A model generated the notes under the pieces. The model was not told the DNA's origin, ran no database searches, and worked only from the letters and a program-made list of their open reading frames with translations. Shown in pieces: positions 8,239-16,906 of a stretch of DNA of 64,000 nucleotides. Location: contig NZ_KV440953.1 of NCBI RefSeq assembly GCF_001636425.1, positions 3,840,001 to 3,904,000 of the forward strand, in the 5' to 3' direction. The translations under genes were made by a program, and so were the position numbers. The DNA comes from Heyndrickxia acidicola. GTDB taxonomy: Bacteria; Bacillota; Bacilli; Bacillales; Bacillaceae_C. Position 1 is the stretch's first letter. The number at the start of each line of letters is the position of its first letter.

Positions 8239-8912
8239 GACAAAACCTCTAATTTGTAACCAAGTCCCCTTACAGTAACAATTTGCAGAATGTCTTCATA
8301 ATCTTTAAATTGTTTGCGCAGTTTTTTAATGTGTGTATCAACCGTTCTGTCATCGCCCTCATAATCAAGTCCCCAAATTCTTTCGATCAATTGATCCCTT
8401 GTTAAAATTTTCCCTGGTTGACTGGCAAGCGTATAAAGTAAGTCAAACTGTTTAATTGGCAGCGTAAATTCCGTGTCTTTTATTTGCACTTTATAATTGC
8501 TGCTATCAAGAGTAATATCTTTAAAAGCAATATTCCCTGCCGAAGTAACCCGGTATCTTTTTAACAGCGACTTCACTCGCATGACAAGTTCAACTGGATG
8601 AAACGGCTTTGTGACGTAATCATCAGTACCCAGTTTGAATCCCTTAATGGTGTCTTCCGGTTGATCTCTTGCTGTTAACATCAAAACGGGAATCTCATAA
8701 TAAGCTTTAACTTTTTCACAAAGTTCCCATCCATCTACATTCGGCATCATCAAATCGATAACCGCACAGTCGATTTTGTCTTGTTCCAGCAGTTCAAGCG
8801 CCTCTTTTCCATCGCAGGCGATAAGCGTTTGAAATCCTTCTTTCTCCAAATATAATTGTGTCACTCTTCGTATATTAACATCGTCATCTGCAATTAAAAC
8901 GGTTGTCTTCAT
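8235..8912 (-). CDS. OmpR/PhoB-family response regulator
   Basis: The receiver domain (residues 1-120) has the acidic pocket DDD at 9-11, phospho-acceptor D53 (VIDLMMP), T80 and K102 (TKPF). The C-terminal winged helix (about 130-225) includes LPIKQFDLLYTLASQPGKI and the recognition-helix region DDRTVDTHIKKLRKQ. The ATG at 8912 gives MKTTVLIADDD with AGGAGG about 11 bases upstream; a second ATG at 8921 is in frame but only 2 bases from AGGAGG. The gene comes first in its operon with the kinase. Its own promoter carries the shared direct-repeat site, which suggests positive autoregulation. Confidence 0.93.
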   Translation of the reverse strand: MKTTVLIADDDVNIRRVTQLYLEKEGFQTLIACDGKEALELLEQDKIDCAVIDLMMPNVDGWELCEKVKAYYEIPVLMLTARDQPEDTIKGFKLGTDDYVTKPFHPVELVMRVKSLLKRYRVTSAGNIAFKDITLDSSNYKVQIKDTEFTLPIKQFDLLYTLASQPGKILTRDQLIERIWGLDYEGDDRTVDTHIKKLRKQFKDYEDILQIVTVRGLGYKLEVLS

Positions 8913-8980
8913 TTGGAACATAATCCTCCTGTTTTATATATGTCATTTTTTCCATTTGTCATTAGAATTACAATACAAAA

Positions 8981-9002
8981 GTTTTGTGTCCTCAATGTGA
9001 CT
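8981..9002 (-). promoter_or_regulatory. Shared operator, copy B (response regulator promoter)
   Basis: The minus strand reads AGTCACATTGAGGACACAAA plus AC. The AT-rich run after it (TTTTGTATTGTAATTC) offers a -10 at the same distance as in the other copies. It lies about 70 bases before the regulator start codon. Confidence 0.75.
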
Positions 9003-9098
9003 TAACGTATGTGCAATTAGGTATTTTTGAAAAAAGTGTGGAAAGCTCAGCTGTCGGGGCTTCTTTTATGTCAAAATTGATTATTAAAACACGAGAAA

Positions 9099-9120
9099 GT
9101 TCACATAAAGGACACAAAAC
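9099..9120 (+). promoter_or_regulatory. Shared operator, copy C (multicopper oxidase promoter)
   Basis: It reads GTTCACATAAAGGACACAAA plus AC, followed at once by TATTATATTATG with a -10 at about 9121-9129. Together with copy B it lies in the divergent region between the regulator and the oxidase genes, 97 bp apart and facing away from each other. Confidence 0.75.
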
Positions 9121-9177
9121 TATTATATTATGAAAATCGCAATGTCAACTCGAGTATCGCCATAGGAGGTTTTTTCT

Positions 9178-10686
9178 ATGAAAAAATGGTTAAAGCGAAT
9201 TGGGATTGGATTCGCATGCCTTATTATGATCATAGGTGTCACAGTATTTGTCATGATGCAAATGTCTAAGTTTCCATCATCCATGAATATGGGGATGGGT
9301 ATGAGCGGAAACATGAATATGAGCAATAATGTAAAAACCACTTCCGTCACTAGTTTGACGCAAAGTTGTACAAATGCCCCGATAAAGAAATTCACATTGG
9401 TCGCCGAAAATAAAACGATTCATCGTGCCGGGCAGAAGATTCAAGGGTATACCTTCAATGGTGCATCTCCAGGACCAACACTGGTGATCAATCAGGGAGA
9501 TTGTCTTGAGGTGCATCTCATTAACCACGCATCTGTCGGCGTGACGATCCATTGGCACGGGGTAAATGTTCCAAATGCAGATGACGGTGTCGCAGGTGTT
9601 ACTCAAAATGTCGTTCCTCCGAAAGGGAAGTTCACCTATCGATTCGTCGTCAACAAGCCAGGCACATATTGGTACCACTCACATCAGGAAAGCTATAAAG
9701 AAACGGATGGCGGACTATTCGGTGTCCTCATCGTGAATCCTAAGGTGCCCGAAGTTCATTACGATCGTGACTATGTAGCAACACTCCATGATTGGGGTAA
9801 GACTGTATTTACTGTGAATGATACTTCGGATGGAGCCCATTTTGCTGCAAAACCAGGAGAGTTTGTCCGATTGCGGATTGTTAACAGTGGGGACAACGAG
9901 CATGACATGACGTTAGTTGGCGCTTTGTTTAAAGTAATTGCGATTGATGCCAATAATATTAACAAACCAACGGATATCAGTAACAAAACCTTACCAATTG
10001 CTCCTAGCCAGCGCTATGACATTGTATTCCAGATGCCGAAGACCGGAGTGGTAAAGCTTATCAATGTTGATTCAGGCGCTGCAAGTCAGTTTACCCCTGA
10101 CTCTAGTGCTGAGAACAAAATGCTAAACGCAACGTTTGGCAGCTGCTCAATCAAGATCAACACCGCTCAGGTTCGTAAATGGAAATTCTTTGATTATAGT
10201 ACCTACGGCATTCCGGTCACCACGGCAGATGGGTTATCGAATCAAACTCAATTCAATGTAGTTGACAACATAATCCTTGGAAACAGCCTTGGATTCTATA
10301 ATGGGGCGTTCACCATGAAATTCACCATGAATGGGAAAACAATGGAAAATTTGCCCCCATTAATGGTTAAACTGGGTGACAAAGTCAAAATACACTTTGA
10401 CAACCCGACCAATATACCACATGCCATGCATTTACATGGACATGATTTTATTGTTCTCGATCAAAATGGTCATCCTATGAGCGGAAGTCCAATCTATATG
10501 AATACGGTTATGGTTAATCCACACGAGTCAGTGGATATCGCTTTCGTCGCTAATAATCCTGGATTATGGATGCTTCACTGTCACATGCTGGGTCATGCAT
10601 ATAACGGAATGGATATGGCGGTCGATTATCAAGGTGTCACAACGCCGTATCGGGTGGGCAGTGCATCTGGAAATTTCCCGGATTAA
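9178..10686 (+). CDS. Multicopper oxidase (laccase/CueO-like), membrane-anchored or secreted
   Basis: The protein has 502 residues and three cupredoxin-like domains. All four copper-ligand motifs are intact: HWHG (H125, H127), HSH (H167, H169), HAMHLHGH (H415, H418, H420, H422) and HCHMLGH with the type 1 copper C468, H473 and a downstream axial Met. The N-terminus is a hydrophobic helix (residues 8-28) without an obvious cleavage site, followed by a Met-rich linker (MNMGMGMSGNMNMSNN, about 37-52) of the sort that binds Cu(I) outside the cell. Expected activity is oxidation of Cu(I), Fe(II) or phenolic compounds using O2. AGGAGG precedes the ATG by 8 bases. It faces the two-component genes and shares their operator. 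Confidence 0.92.
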   Translation: MKKWLKRIGIGFACLIMIIGVTVFVMMQMSKFPSSMNMGMGMSGNMNMSNNVKTTSVTSLTQSCTNAPIKKFTLVAENKTIHRAGQKIQGYTFNGASPGPTLVINQGDCLEVHLINHASVGVTIHWHGVNVPNADDGVAGVTQNVVPPKGKFTYRFVVNKPGTYWYHSHQESYKETDGGLFGVLIVNPKVPEVHYDRDYVATLHDWGKTVFTVNDTSDGAHFAAKPGEFVRLRIVNSGDNEHDMTLVGALFKVIAIDANNINKPTDISNKTLPIAPSQRYDIVFQMPKTGVVKLINVDSGAASQFTPDSSAENKMLNATFGSCSIKINTAQVRKWKFFDYSTYGIPVTTADGLSNQTQFNVVDNIILGNSLGFYNGAFTMKFTMNGKTMENLPPLMVKLGDKVKIHFDNPTNIPHAMHLHGHDFIVLDQNGHPMSGSPIYMNTVMVNPHESVDIAFVANNPGLWMLHCHMLGHAYNGMDMAVDYQGVTTPYRVGSASGNFPD

Positions 10687-10772
10687 CAATGTGAGAGCAA
10701 TGATGTTATTGGTGTTGAAGAAGGGAAATAAAAAAAGAACAATCCAGCTCTTTTTCATTTTCCTTGTCCTAT

Positions 10773-11005
10773 TTAGTTTTCTCCGTAAAGCTCTTGTGCA
10801 GGTGGTAAACCGCCAGCACTTTCCAAGGTGTTCAATGCCAGGTGATGATGATATCCTCAAAGCTCGAGAATGTAATATTGTTTCCCAGCTGATTCACCAA
10901 ATCAAAGCCGAGGACCTCTGTGTGGAATCGGATAGAACGATCGAAATCATATACCTTTAGGTGGGACATGTCCGATACTGGTAGCTGGGTGCACCACTCA
11001 TAGTC
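10773..11005 (-). pseudogene. Remnant of a VOC/glyoxalase-fold (dioxygenase-like) gene
   Basis: On the minus strand a frame gives LPVSDMSHLKVYDFDRSIRF and continues HTEVLGFDLVNQLG, the first beta-alpha-beta module of vicinal-oxygen-chelate proteins. A +1 shift near 10835 is then needed to continue into HHHLALNTLESAGGLPPAQ before a stop. Typical VOC enzymes of this type continue for 150 or more residues, so the gene is both frameshifted and cut short. An AAAGGAGT ribosome site lies upstream near 11010, but the first codons are also damaged. It once faced the multicopper oxidase tail to tail. Confidence 0.6.
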
Positions 11006-11313
11006 GATTACTCCTTTTATCTATTATTATGATTCGATTCCTTGGATTGACAGCAAAACTGGGATTGCCAGTAAATGTTCAAGCGCCTACTCTTAAATTA
11101 TGTTGATATTCAAAATGTTGGTAATTGTTTAGTGGTGATTTGTGAAACAGGTACATTTGTTAAAGCAATGATTTATCCCGATTCATTGTTTTTGAGCAAT
11201 TAAGGTTAAATATTCCTGTAAAATAATGAGCATTTTAACTTCAATTATTTGCTATTCTACAAACCACGAGGACTCCTGCATAATTGATTTTTCATGTTAA
11301 AACGACATTGTTG

Positions 11314-11404
11314 TTTTTTAGCTCATTCGTGTGAAGCAGCCGCATCACACGCCTTTCAGCACAGCTGAAAGGTTCCTTTCTTTACTGTAAAATGAGCTAA
11401 AAAA
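11314..11404 (+). repeat. 91-bp element with perfect 14-bp terminal inverted repeats and two inner hairpins
   Basis: The ends 11314-11327 and 11391-11404 are perfect inverted copies (TTTTTTAGCTCATT). Inside are two more stems: CGTGTG/CACACG (11328-11333 with 11346-11351) and CCTTTCAGC/GCTGAAAGG (11352-11360 with 11364-11372). As RNA this would fold as a closed two-armed structure ending in Ts on either strand. It lies alone in the 600-bp gap before the glycosyltransferase. It could be a small miniature transposable element or a structured RNA or terminator. No second copy is seen in the window. The rest of 11005-11497 shows nothing further. Confidence 0.6.
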
Positions 11405-11497
11405 TGAGCAGTTATCAACATTAAAATTTAAACCAGCCTTCATTTAAAAAATTCCAATTTTAAATTTTTATGTGAAATTTATTTTTTACATATGTTA

Positions 11498-11519
11498 GGT
11501 CACATTAAGGACACAAAAC
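11498..11519 (+). promoter_or_regulatory. Shared operator, copy D (glycosyltransferase promoter)
   Basis: It reads GGTCACATTAAGGACACAAA plus AC, nearly identical to copies A-C. A -10 region (TAGTTTATTCTTATATTC) follows. The start codon of the glycosyltransferase is about 100 bases downstream, leaving a long leader. Confidence 0.75.
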
Positions 11520-11622
11520 TAGTTTATTCTTATATTCGAGTTGAGCAAATATAAGGAGTTATGCTCAGCGAAAACATGCAACAAATTAAGGTTACTAAAT
11601 ATAAGAAAGAGAGTGATACTTT

Positions 11623-12822
11623 ATGGCACGTGCATTATTTATCAACGGTGTTGGAGAAGGACATATAAATCCAACGATTGGTGTGGTTAAAGAGCTTATC
11701 CGGCGTGGGGAAGAGGTAGTTTATTTAACAGGTGAACAAATGCGTGAACGTGTCGAGTTAACGGGCGCAAAGGTAATTACGTTCGATGTCTCTAAATATT
11801 TCCAAGAATTCACTGCGGGTGGACGCTCACCTGCGGCAATAGCGGGTGGATTATTGCGCGCTGCAGACGTCGTCATTCCCGCTGTCCTGGAGCAAATAAA
11901 AGGAGAACATTTTGATTATATGATTCATGATTCAATGTTCGGATCTGGTCGTTTGCTTTCACAAATACTCAACCTACCGGCAATCAACTCGTCCACGGGT
12001 TTTGCATTGAATCAATTCGGCTTTGATATGTGGATGAATAGCCTAGCGCGCCAATTTCCAGCAGACGTGAATGAGCGCGCACAACAGGAGTTTCAACAGC
12101 TGGTCGCAAACGTGCAAGAGAAATACCATGTACAAGTTGGCTCCCGCTACGAGGTTTTCTATAACCCTGCACCATTGACCATAGTATACACATCGAAACT
12201 CTTCCAACCTTTTGGAGAAGGCTTTGACGAATCGTACAAATTTGTGGGACCGTCTGTCGCTCCGCGCTCAAATAGTGATTTTGATTTTTCTAACATAGAC
12301 ACTGACAACCTGATTTATATTTCTCTCGGTACGGTGTTCAATCAAGCAATTGATTTTTACAAGCTCTGTTTTGAGGCGTTTGCAAACACGAAGTATACAG
12401 TCATTCTATCAGCGGGGAGACGAACACAGATAACTGAATTGGGAGACATTCCAGCGAATTTCATTGTCCGAAATTACGTACCGCAGCTCGAAGTACTGCA
12501 ACACGCCAAATTGTTTGTCACACACGGAGGTATGAACAGTACAAGTGAAGGTCTTTATTACGGTGTACCGTTAATAGTGATTCCACAAACCGCCGACCAG
12601 CCTATGGTAGCGCGACGTGTTGCTGAAATCGGTGCGGGCATTCACCTGAATCAAGATGACTTAACCGCGGCAGAGATTAGAAAGTCGGCGGAATGTGTGC
12701 TGGGCGATCCGTCATTCAAAAGGGCATGTGTTGATATTGGGTATTCCTTCCAAGGGGCAGGAGGGTACCAGCGAGCAGTAGATGAGATCTTCACATATAA
12801 ACAAAATCTGGGCATTATGTGA
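11623..12822 (+). CDS. Macrolide-family UDP-glycosyltransferase (YjiC/YojK-like)
   Basis: This is a 399-residue GT-B (family GT1) enzyme. The N-terminal acceptor domain starts with the usual FINGVGEGHINP, carrying the catalytic-type H14. The C-terminal donor domain has SLGTVF, then VPQLEVLQHAKLFVTHGG (residues 287-303) and GVPLIVIPQTADQ, which form the nucleotide-sugar-binding motif. Relatives transfer glucose to macrolides, flavonoids and other small lipophilic molecules and often inactivate them. The gene is monocistronic, with a modest ribosome site (AAGAAAGAGAGTG) and the shared operator upstream, so it probably belongs to the same response as the pump and oxidase. Confidence 0.92.
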   Translation: MARALFINGVGEGHINPTIGVVKELIRRGEEVVYLTGEQMRERVELTGAKVITFDVSKYFQEFTAGGRSPAAIAGGLLRAADVVIPAVLEQIKGEHFDYMIHDSMFGSGRLLSQILNLPAINSSTGFALNQFGFDMWMNSLARQFPADVNERAQQEFQQLVANVQEKYHVQVGSRYEVFYNPAPLTIVYTSKLFQPFGEGFDESYKFVGPSVAPRSNSDFDFSNIDTDNLIYISLGTVFNQAIDFYKLCFEAFANTKYTVILSAGRRTQITELGDIPANFIVRNYVPQLEVLQHAKLFVTHGGMNSTSEGLYYGVPLIVIPQTADQPMVARRVAEIGAGIHLNQDDLTAAEIRKSAECVLGDPSFKRACVDIGYSFQGAGGYQRAVDEIFTYKQNLGIM

Positions 12823-12886
12823 TAAAAGAAGGCACAACTGAAGGTGATTTCTAATTTAATGATAGGGAATTGTTGCTCTATACTCT

Positions 12887-12922
12887 GGCAATGCTCTTAT
12901 GAAGGCATTGCCTTTCCCTTTT
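12887..12922 (+). terminator. Terminator after the glycosyltransferase
   Basis: GGCAATGC pairs with GCATTGCC around a 10-base loop, followed by TTTCCCTTTT. It lies 65 bases after the stop codon. Confidence 0.65.
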
Positions 12923-13064
12923 GTAGAGGTATATTGTGAACAATCCACTTTAAGGAGAGGGAGTGAAACTAGATTAAAAGTTGACTCTTATAACAGTGCA
13001 AGAAGTCAGGGTTCCATGTTCTATAAAAATGTCTTATATATGTTGAATTTAAGTTTTTACAATG

Positions 13065-13155
13065 ATGATTGGAGCGGAAGGCACGAGACTCCTGCGGGAC
13101 AAGCAGGCTCCCTGTCTGCCCCGCGGAAAGCGAGTGCCTGCAGCGGAAATCAATA
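13065..13155 (+). repeat. R1 intergenic repeat, short copy
   Basis: The copy begins TTGGAGCGGAAGGCACGAG, has the CTCCTGCGGG core, and ends AAAGCGAGTGCCTGCAGCGG followed by AAATCAA. The middle half with the CCCGCAGGAGCTTGC arm is missing compared with the full copies at 15361, 17630 and 51545. Between it and the LysM relic I see no gene. Confidence 0.75.
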
Positions 13156-13289
13156 GCCAATTTATAAGTAAAAACTAATTTCAATTTAAATAGTATAATA
13201 TTCGCGTTTTGTCGGCAGGACAATTAATTGCTCAAAGGGAGCTTGTTCACAATTTCCTTATAAGATTTTTGAAGACTGATACTGAAGTC

Positions 13290-13405
13290 AATGTAGGCAG
13301 CTGACATCAAAGCATTAAATAAAGTAAAGTCAAATAAACGGTGTTTAGGACACACAATAATAGTAATGTTTAAAGGGGAACGCGCACGATATGTGTTTCC
13401 TTCCT
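13290..13405 (+). pseudogene. Decayed duplicate of the 3' end of the LysM gene and its terminator
   Basis: GGCAGCTGACATCAAAGCAT and the following AAATAAAGTAAAGTC match, with few changes, the codons for ADIKALNKLKS at about 2968-3008. The following text (AATGTTTAAAGGGGAA, then a weakened GTGTTTCC arm) matches the terminator at 3090-3117. The frame stops after about 13 codons. No 5' part of the gene is found here. It is a relic of a duplication or of a second LysM gene. Confidence 0.6.
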
Positions 13406-13436
13406 TTATTTTTCAGCTAAAATACCTTAATAACGG

Positions 13437-13467
13437 AAAAAGCCCTTGTTTTAAGCAGGGCTTTTAA
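13437..13467 (-). terminator. Terminator of the RNase J gene
   Basis: AAAAAGCCCT pairs with AGGGCTTTT across about 10 bases; on the minus strand the stem is followed by Ts. It lies about 60 bases beyond the RNase J stop. Confidence 0.8.
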
Positions 13468-13525
13468 CTGGAGTATATGATTTTTTCTTAACGCTTTATC
13501 GGCGAGGAGAATTATGCGATACCGA

Positions 13526-15196
13526 TCAAATCTCAATGATTATTGGAAGGATCATGGGCTTCCTTTTTGTTTGTGCGAAGACAAATTCTCCGACTGATTT
13601 TTTGATACTCTTCTTCAAGACGTTCCACTGCCGGCTTTCTCCGTGCAGGTCTTTCACCGTTTTGCTTACAAGCTGGTTCATTTCCCGGAGGAGATCATCG
13701 GAATTTTTTGCATACACAAAGCCACGGGATATAATATCTGGTCCTGAAATCATTTTTCGGTCTCTTTTGCTCAGGGTGATGACAATTACCAGCATGCCGT
13801 CTTCCGAGAGCTGTTTCCGGTCGCGCAGCACAATCTCCCCGACATCCCCGACGCCCATTCCATCCACATAGGTATCTCCTGCTGGGACACTTCTGGTCTG
13901 GGTGGCTGTGGAATGCTCAATATCGACAACATCTCCATTTCGCATGATAAACGTGTTTCCTTTTTCCACTCCAACGGACTCTGCCAGCAAACGGTGATGA
14001 TGCAGCATTCTGTATTCTCCGTGGATAGGAATGAAGTAGGTAGGCTTCATTAACGTAAGCATGAGCTTTAAATCCTCTTGGTAGCCGTGGCCGGAAACAT
14101 GCATGCCTGTTGAACTTCCAGAGCCGTAGATGACGTTGGCTCCAAGCTTAAAGAGGTTGTCAATGATTTTGGATACATCCCGTTCATTTCCCGGAATCGG
14201 CGAGGCGGCCAGTATGACGGTATCGCCAGGATAAATGGCAACATCGCGGAAATTCCCGGTGGAAAGGCGGGAAAGGGCGGCCATCGGTTCACCCTGGCTG
14301 CCTGTACACAAAATGGTAACCTTCTCAGGATTCATTTTGTCGACAGCACTTGCATCAATCAGCATCCCCTCCGGAATGTCTACATAACCTCGCTCCAATG
14401 CAACATCTACAATATTCACCATACTGCGGCCAAGCAGGGCAAGCTTCCGGTTGGTTTTGATGCAGGAGGCTACCACCTGCTGGACCCGGTTGACATTGGA
14501 GGCGAAGGTGGAAACAAAAATTTTCCCCTCTGCCCGATGGAAGGCTTCATCCATATGGCCGCTGACCGTCCGCTCTGATGGTGTCAGTCCTTTGCGCTCT
14601 GCATTGGTACTTTCCGATATTAAAGCGAGTACGCCCTCGGTACCGATTTGGGCCATTTTATGAATATCGGTAGATTGGTTATTTTCCGGGGTTAAATCGA
14701 ACTTAAAGTCACCGGTATGAACGACATTCCCTTCAGGCGTATGGAAGACAATGCCGAGACAATCGGGAATGCTGTGGCTGACTTTGAAAAAGGATACGCC
14801 GACTCTGCCTAATTCAAGTTTTGACTCTGAATGAATAGGAATCAGTTTGGTTTCTCTTCTGAGCCTATGCTCCTGCAATTTAAGGTCAATCAGGCCCAAG
14901 GTAAAGTTGGTTGCATAAATCGGTACATTCAATTTTTTCAAGAAATAGGGAATCCCGCCAATATGGTCTTCATGGCCATGGGTAACAATCATTCCTCGGA
15001 TATTCTTTCTGTTTTCTTCTAAATAAGTGATATCAGGAATAATTAAATCAATACCGAGCAAGGATTCATCCGGAAACTTTCCGCCGCAATCGATGATGAA
15101 AATATCATCGGCATACTGAACCACATACATATTTTTTCCGATTTCATTTAACCCGCCCAGGGCAAATATGGACAATCTCTCAGATGCACTCATCAT
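13526..15196 (-). CDS. Ribonuclease J (metallo-beta-lactamase/beta-CASP family)
   Basis: The 556-residue protein matches RNase J along its whole length, the same length as B. subtilis RNase J1. The zinc-binding motif HGHEDHIGG is intact (H73, H75, D77, H78), unlike RNase J2 where it is altered. Other family blocks are present: TGDFKFDLTPEN, SESTNAERKG, TILCTGSQGEPMAALSR, HVSGHGYQEDLK, PIHGEYRMLHHH and the C-terminal PMILPIIIEI. Expected activity is 5'-to-3' exonuclease and endonuclease action on RNA. AGGAGG precedes the ATG by 6-7 bases; a second ATG follows directly. The gene is alone here: no rpoY (ykzG) is upstream, as would be expected at the usual rnjA locus, so it may be an extra RNase J paralogue. 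Confidence 0.93.
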   Translation of the reverse strand: MMSASERLSIFALGGLNEIGKNMYVVQYADDIFIIDCGGKFPDESLLGIDLIIPDITYLEENRKNIRGMIVTHGHEDHIGGIPYFLKKLNVPIYATNFTLGLIDLKLQEHRLRRETKLIPIHSESKLELGRVGVSFFKVSHSIPDCLGIVFHTPEGNVVHTGDFKFDLTPENNQSTDIHKMAQIGTEGVLALISESTNAERKGLTPSERTVSGHMDEAFHRAEGKIFVSTFASNVNRVQQVVASCIKTNRKLALLGRSMVNIVDVALERGYVDIPEGMLIDASAVDKMNPEKVTILCTGSQGEPMAALSRLSTGNFRDVAIYPGDTVILAASPIPGNERDVSKIIDNLFKLGANVIYGSGSSTGMHVSGHGYQEDLKLMLTLMKPTYFIPIHGEYRMLHHHRLLAESVGVEKGNTFIMRNGDVVDIEHSTATQTRSVPAGDTYVDGMGVGDVGEIVLRDRKQLSEDGMLVIVITLSKRDRKMISGPDIISRGFVYAKNSDDLLREMNQLVSKTVKDLHGESRQWNVLKKSIKKSVGEFVFAQTKRKPMILPIIIEI

Positions 15197-15264
15197 TTCG
15201 CTCCTCCTGACAAATTAATATTCTTTAGTATTCCCCGAGGTAAAGCTTTTTATTTTTGAAAAAA

Positions 15265-15490
15265 GGAGGTTGGGGAAATGCCTGGAAAGCAAGTCAGCCA
15301 GCAGGAAGGATTGGAGCACATTCAATATCTCTGTAATATCTCAAAATAGAACTGAACCCAAAGTTGATTGTAGCGAAGGGCACGAGACTCCTGCGGGAAA
15401 AGCTGGCCAAAGGAAGACCCCGCAGGAGCTTGCGACGGGGATGCTTCCGGCCGCCCGCGGAAAGCGAGTGCCTGCAGCGCTCAAGTAACA
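15265..15490 (+). repeat. R1 intergenic repeat, full copy with leader
   Basis: The core at 15361-15485 shows CACGAGACTCCTGCGGGAAA, then GACCCCGCAGGAGCTTGCGA and AAAGCGAGTGCCTGCAGCG. CTCCTGCGGG and CCCGCAGGAG are inverted and can form a long hairpin. The ~95 bases before the core (CAGCAGGAAGGATTGGAGCA ... AACTGAACCCAAAGTTGATT) recur before other copies, so the full unit is about 200 bp. The remaining gap to 15713 holds no recognisable gene. Confidence 0.8.
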
Positions 15491-15713
15491 GATTTTATTG
15501 AAGTTTTGACATCATTGTTACCAAGAGGATCTTTGGGAATCTTGAGTAAAAGGACATTATAAGGGATAATTTAAAAAGGATAGAAGAACAAGATACATTA
15601 TGCTCTTTCTATCTTTTTTTGTACGCCCGTTTCATGATCTGGAGAAAAGTTACCCATATGACAGTTCTGTTCCGGATTTCATTTGATGTATGTGAGAGTC
15701 GAATGTAAGTGGC

Positions 15714-16337
15714 TTAAATGTGATTATTTACTCTCTTTTTCATCAGTTCAGCAACTTGATTTGAATTTACATTTCCTTCTCTTTGTAATTGATCAATGAT
15801 GTTAGTATAATAAATCTCATTTCGATTCTGGCTTAATTTATATGCAGCCTGGATTTCGTCTACTTTTATCTTAAAACCAATTATACCTTTTAGCTGATTT
15901 TCTAAGAGTTCAGGTGATAGTTTATCCCATAAAACTGAATTCTCACGTTTTTGCTCATATTTTTCTAGCATTGCCGTTAAGTCTTCTATTAGTTCATTTT
16001 TTTCTACTATACTTGCTTTTCCATACATATGGACAGCTTGATAATTCCACGTCGGGACATTTTCCTTTTCATACCAGGAAGAAGAGATATAAGCGTTTGG
16101 TCCTTGGAACATCACTAATACATCCTTACTGGTATCGAATGTTTTCCATTGAGGATTGCCGAGGGCCATATGCCCCGTGAGTTTGTATTGATCTCCTTCT
16201 TTCATAAGCTGCAATGGCAAATGAGTGGCAATGGGTTTCCCCTGTTCTGTTGTGACAATTGTGCCAAAAGAGTTTTTTTGAACAAAATCCCTAATTTCTT
16301 CAGCATCTGTGACCCTAAAGTATTTTGGAATATACAC
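15714..16337 (-). CDS. paiB: PaiB-like FMN-binding transcriptional regulator
   Basis: The 207-residue protein matches PaiB: MYIPKYFRVTD at the start, then GKPIATHLPL, GHMALGNPQW, FQGPNAYISSSWY and VPTWNYQAVHMYG, which line the flavin-reductase-like FMN-binding barrel. B. subtilis PaiB, with PaiA, lowers expression of sporulation and degradative-enzyme genes. The GTG at 16337 is chosen because it gives the family's MYIPKYF start and GAGAGGGGA lies 5-8 bases upstream; the frame extends 7 codons further without a better signal. It is the third gene of the MarR-paiA-paiB operon, 23 bases after paiA. Confidence 0.88.
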   Translation of the reverse strand: MYIPKYFRVTDAEEIRDFVQKNSFGTIVTTEQGKPIATHLPLQLMKEGDQYKLTGHMALGNPQWKTFDTSKDVLVMFQGPNAYISSSWYEKENVPTWNYQAVHMYGKASIVEKNELIEDLTAMLEKYEQKRENSVLWDKLSPELLENQLKGIIGFKIKVDEIQAAYKLSQNRNEIYYTNIIDQLQREGNVNSNQVAELMKKRVNNHI

Positions 16338-16360
16338 TATAATTCCCCTCTCAAACAAAG

Positions 16361-16897
<537 letters not shown>

Positions 16898-16906
16898 TTA
16901 CATCAT

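Noticed and set aside
12899-13156. 85-codon frame with cysteines
   Set aside because: Its second half is the R1 repeat translated, and a terminator stem lies at its start.
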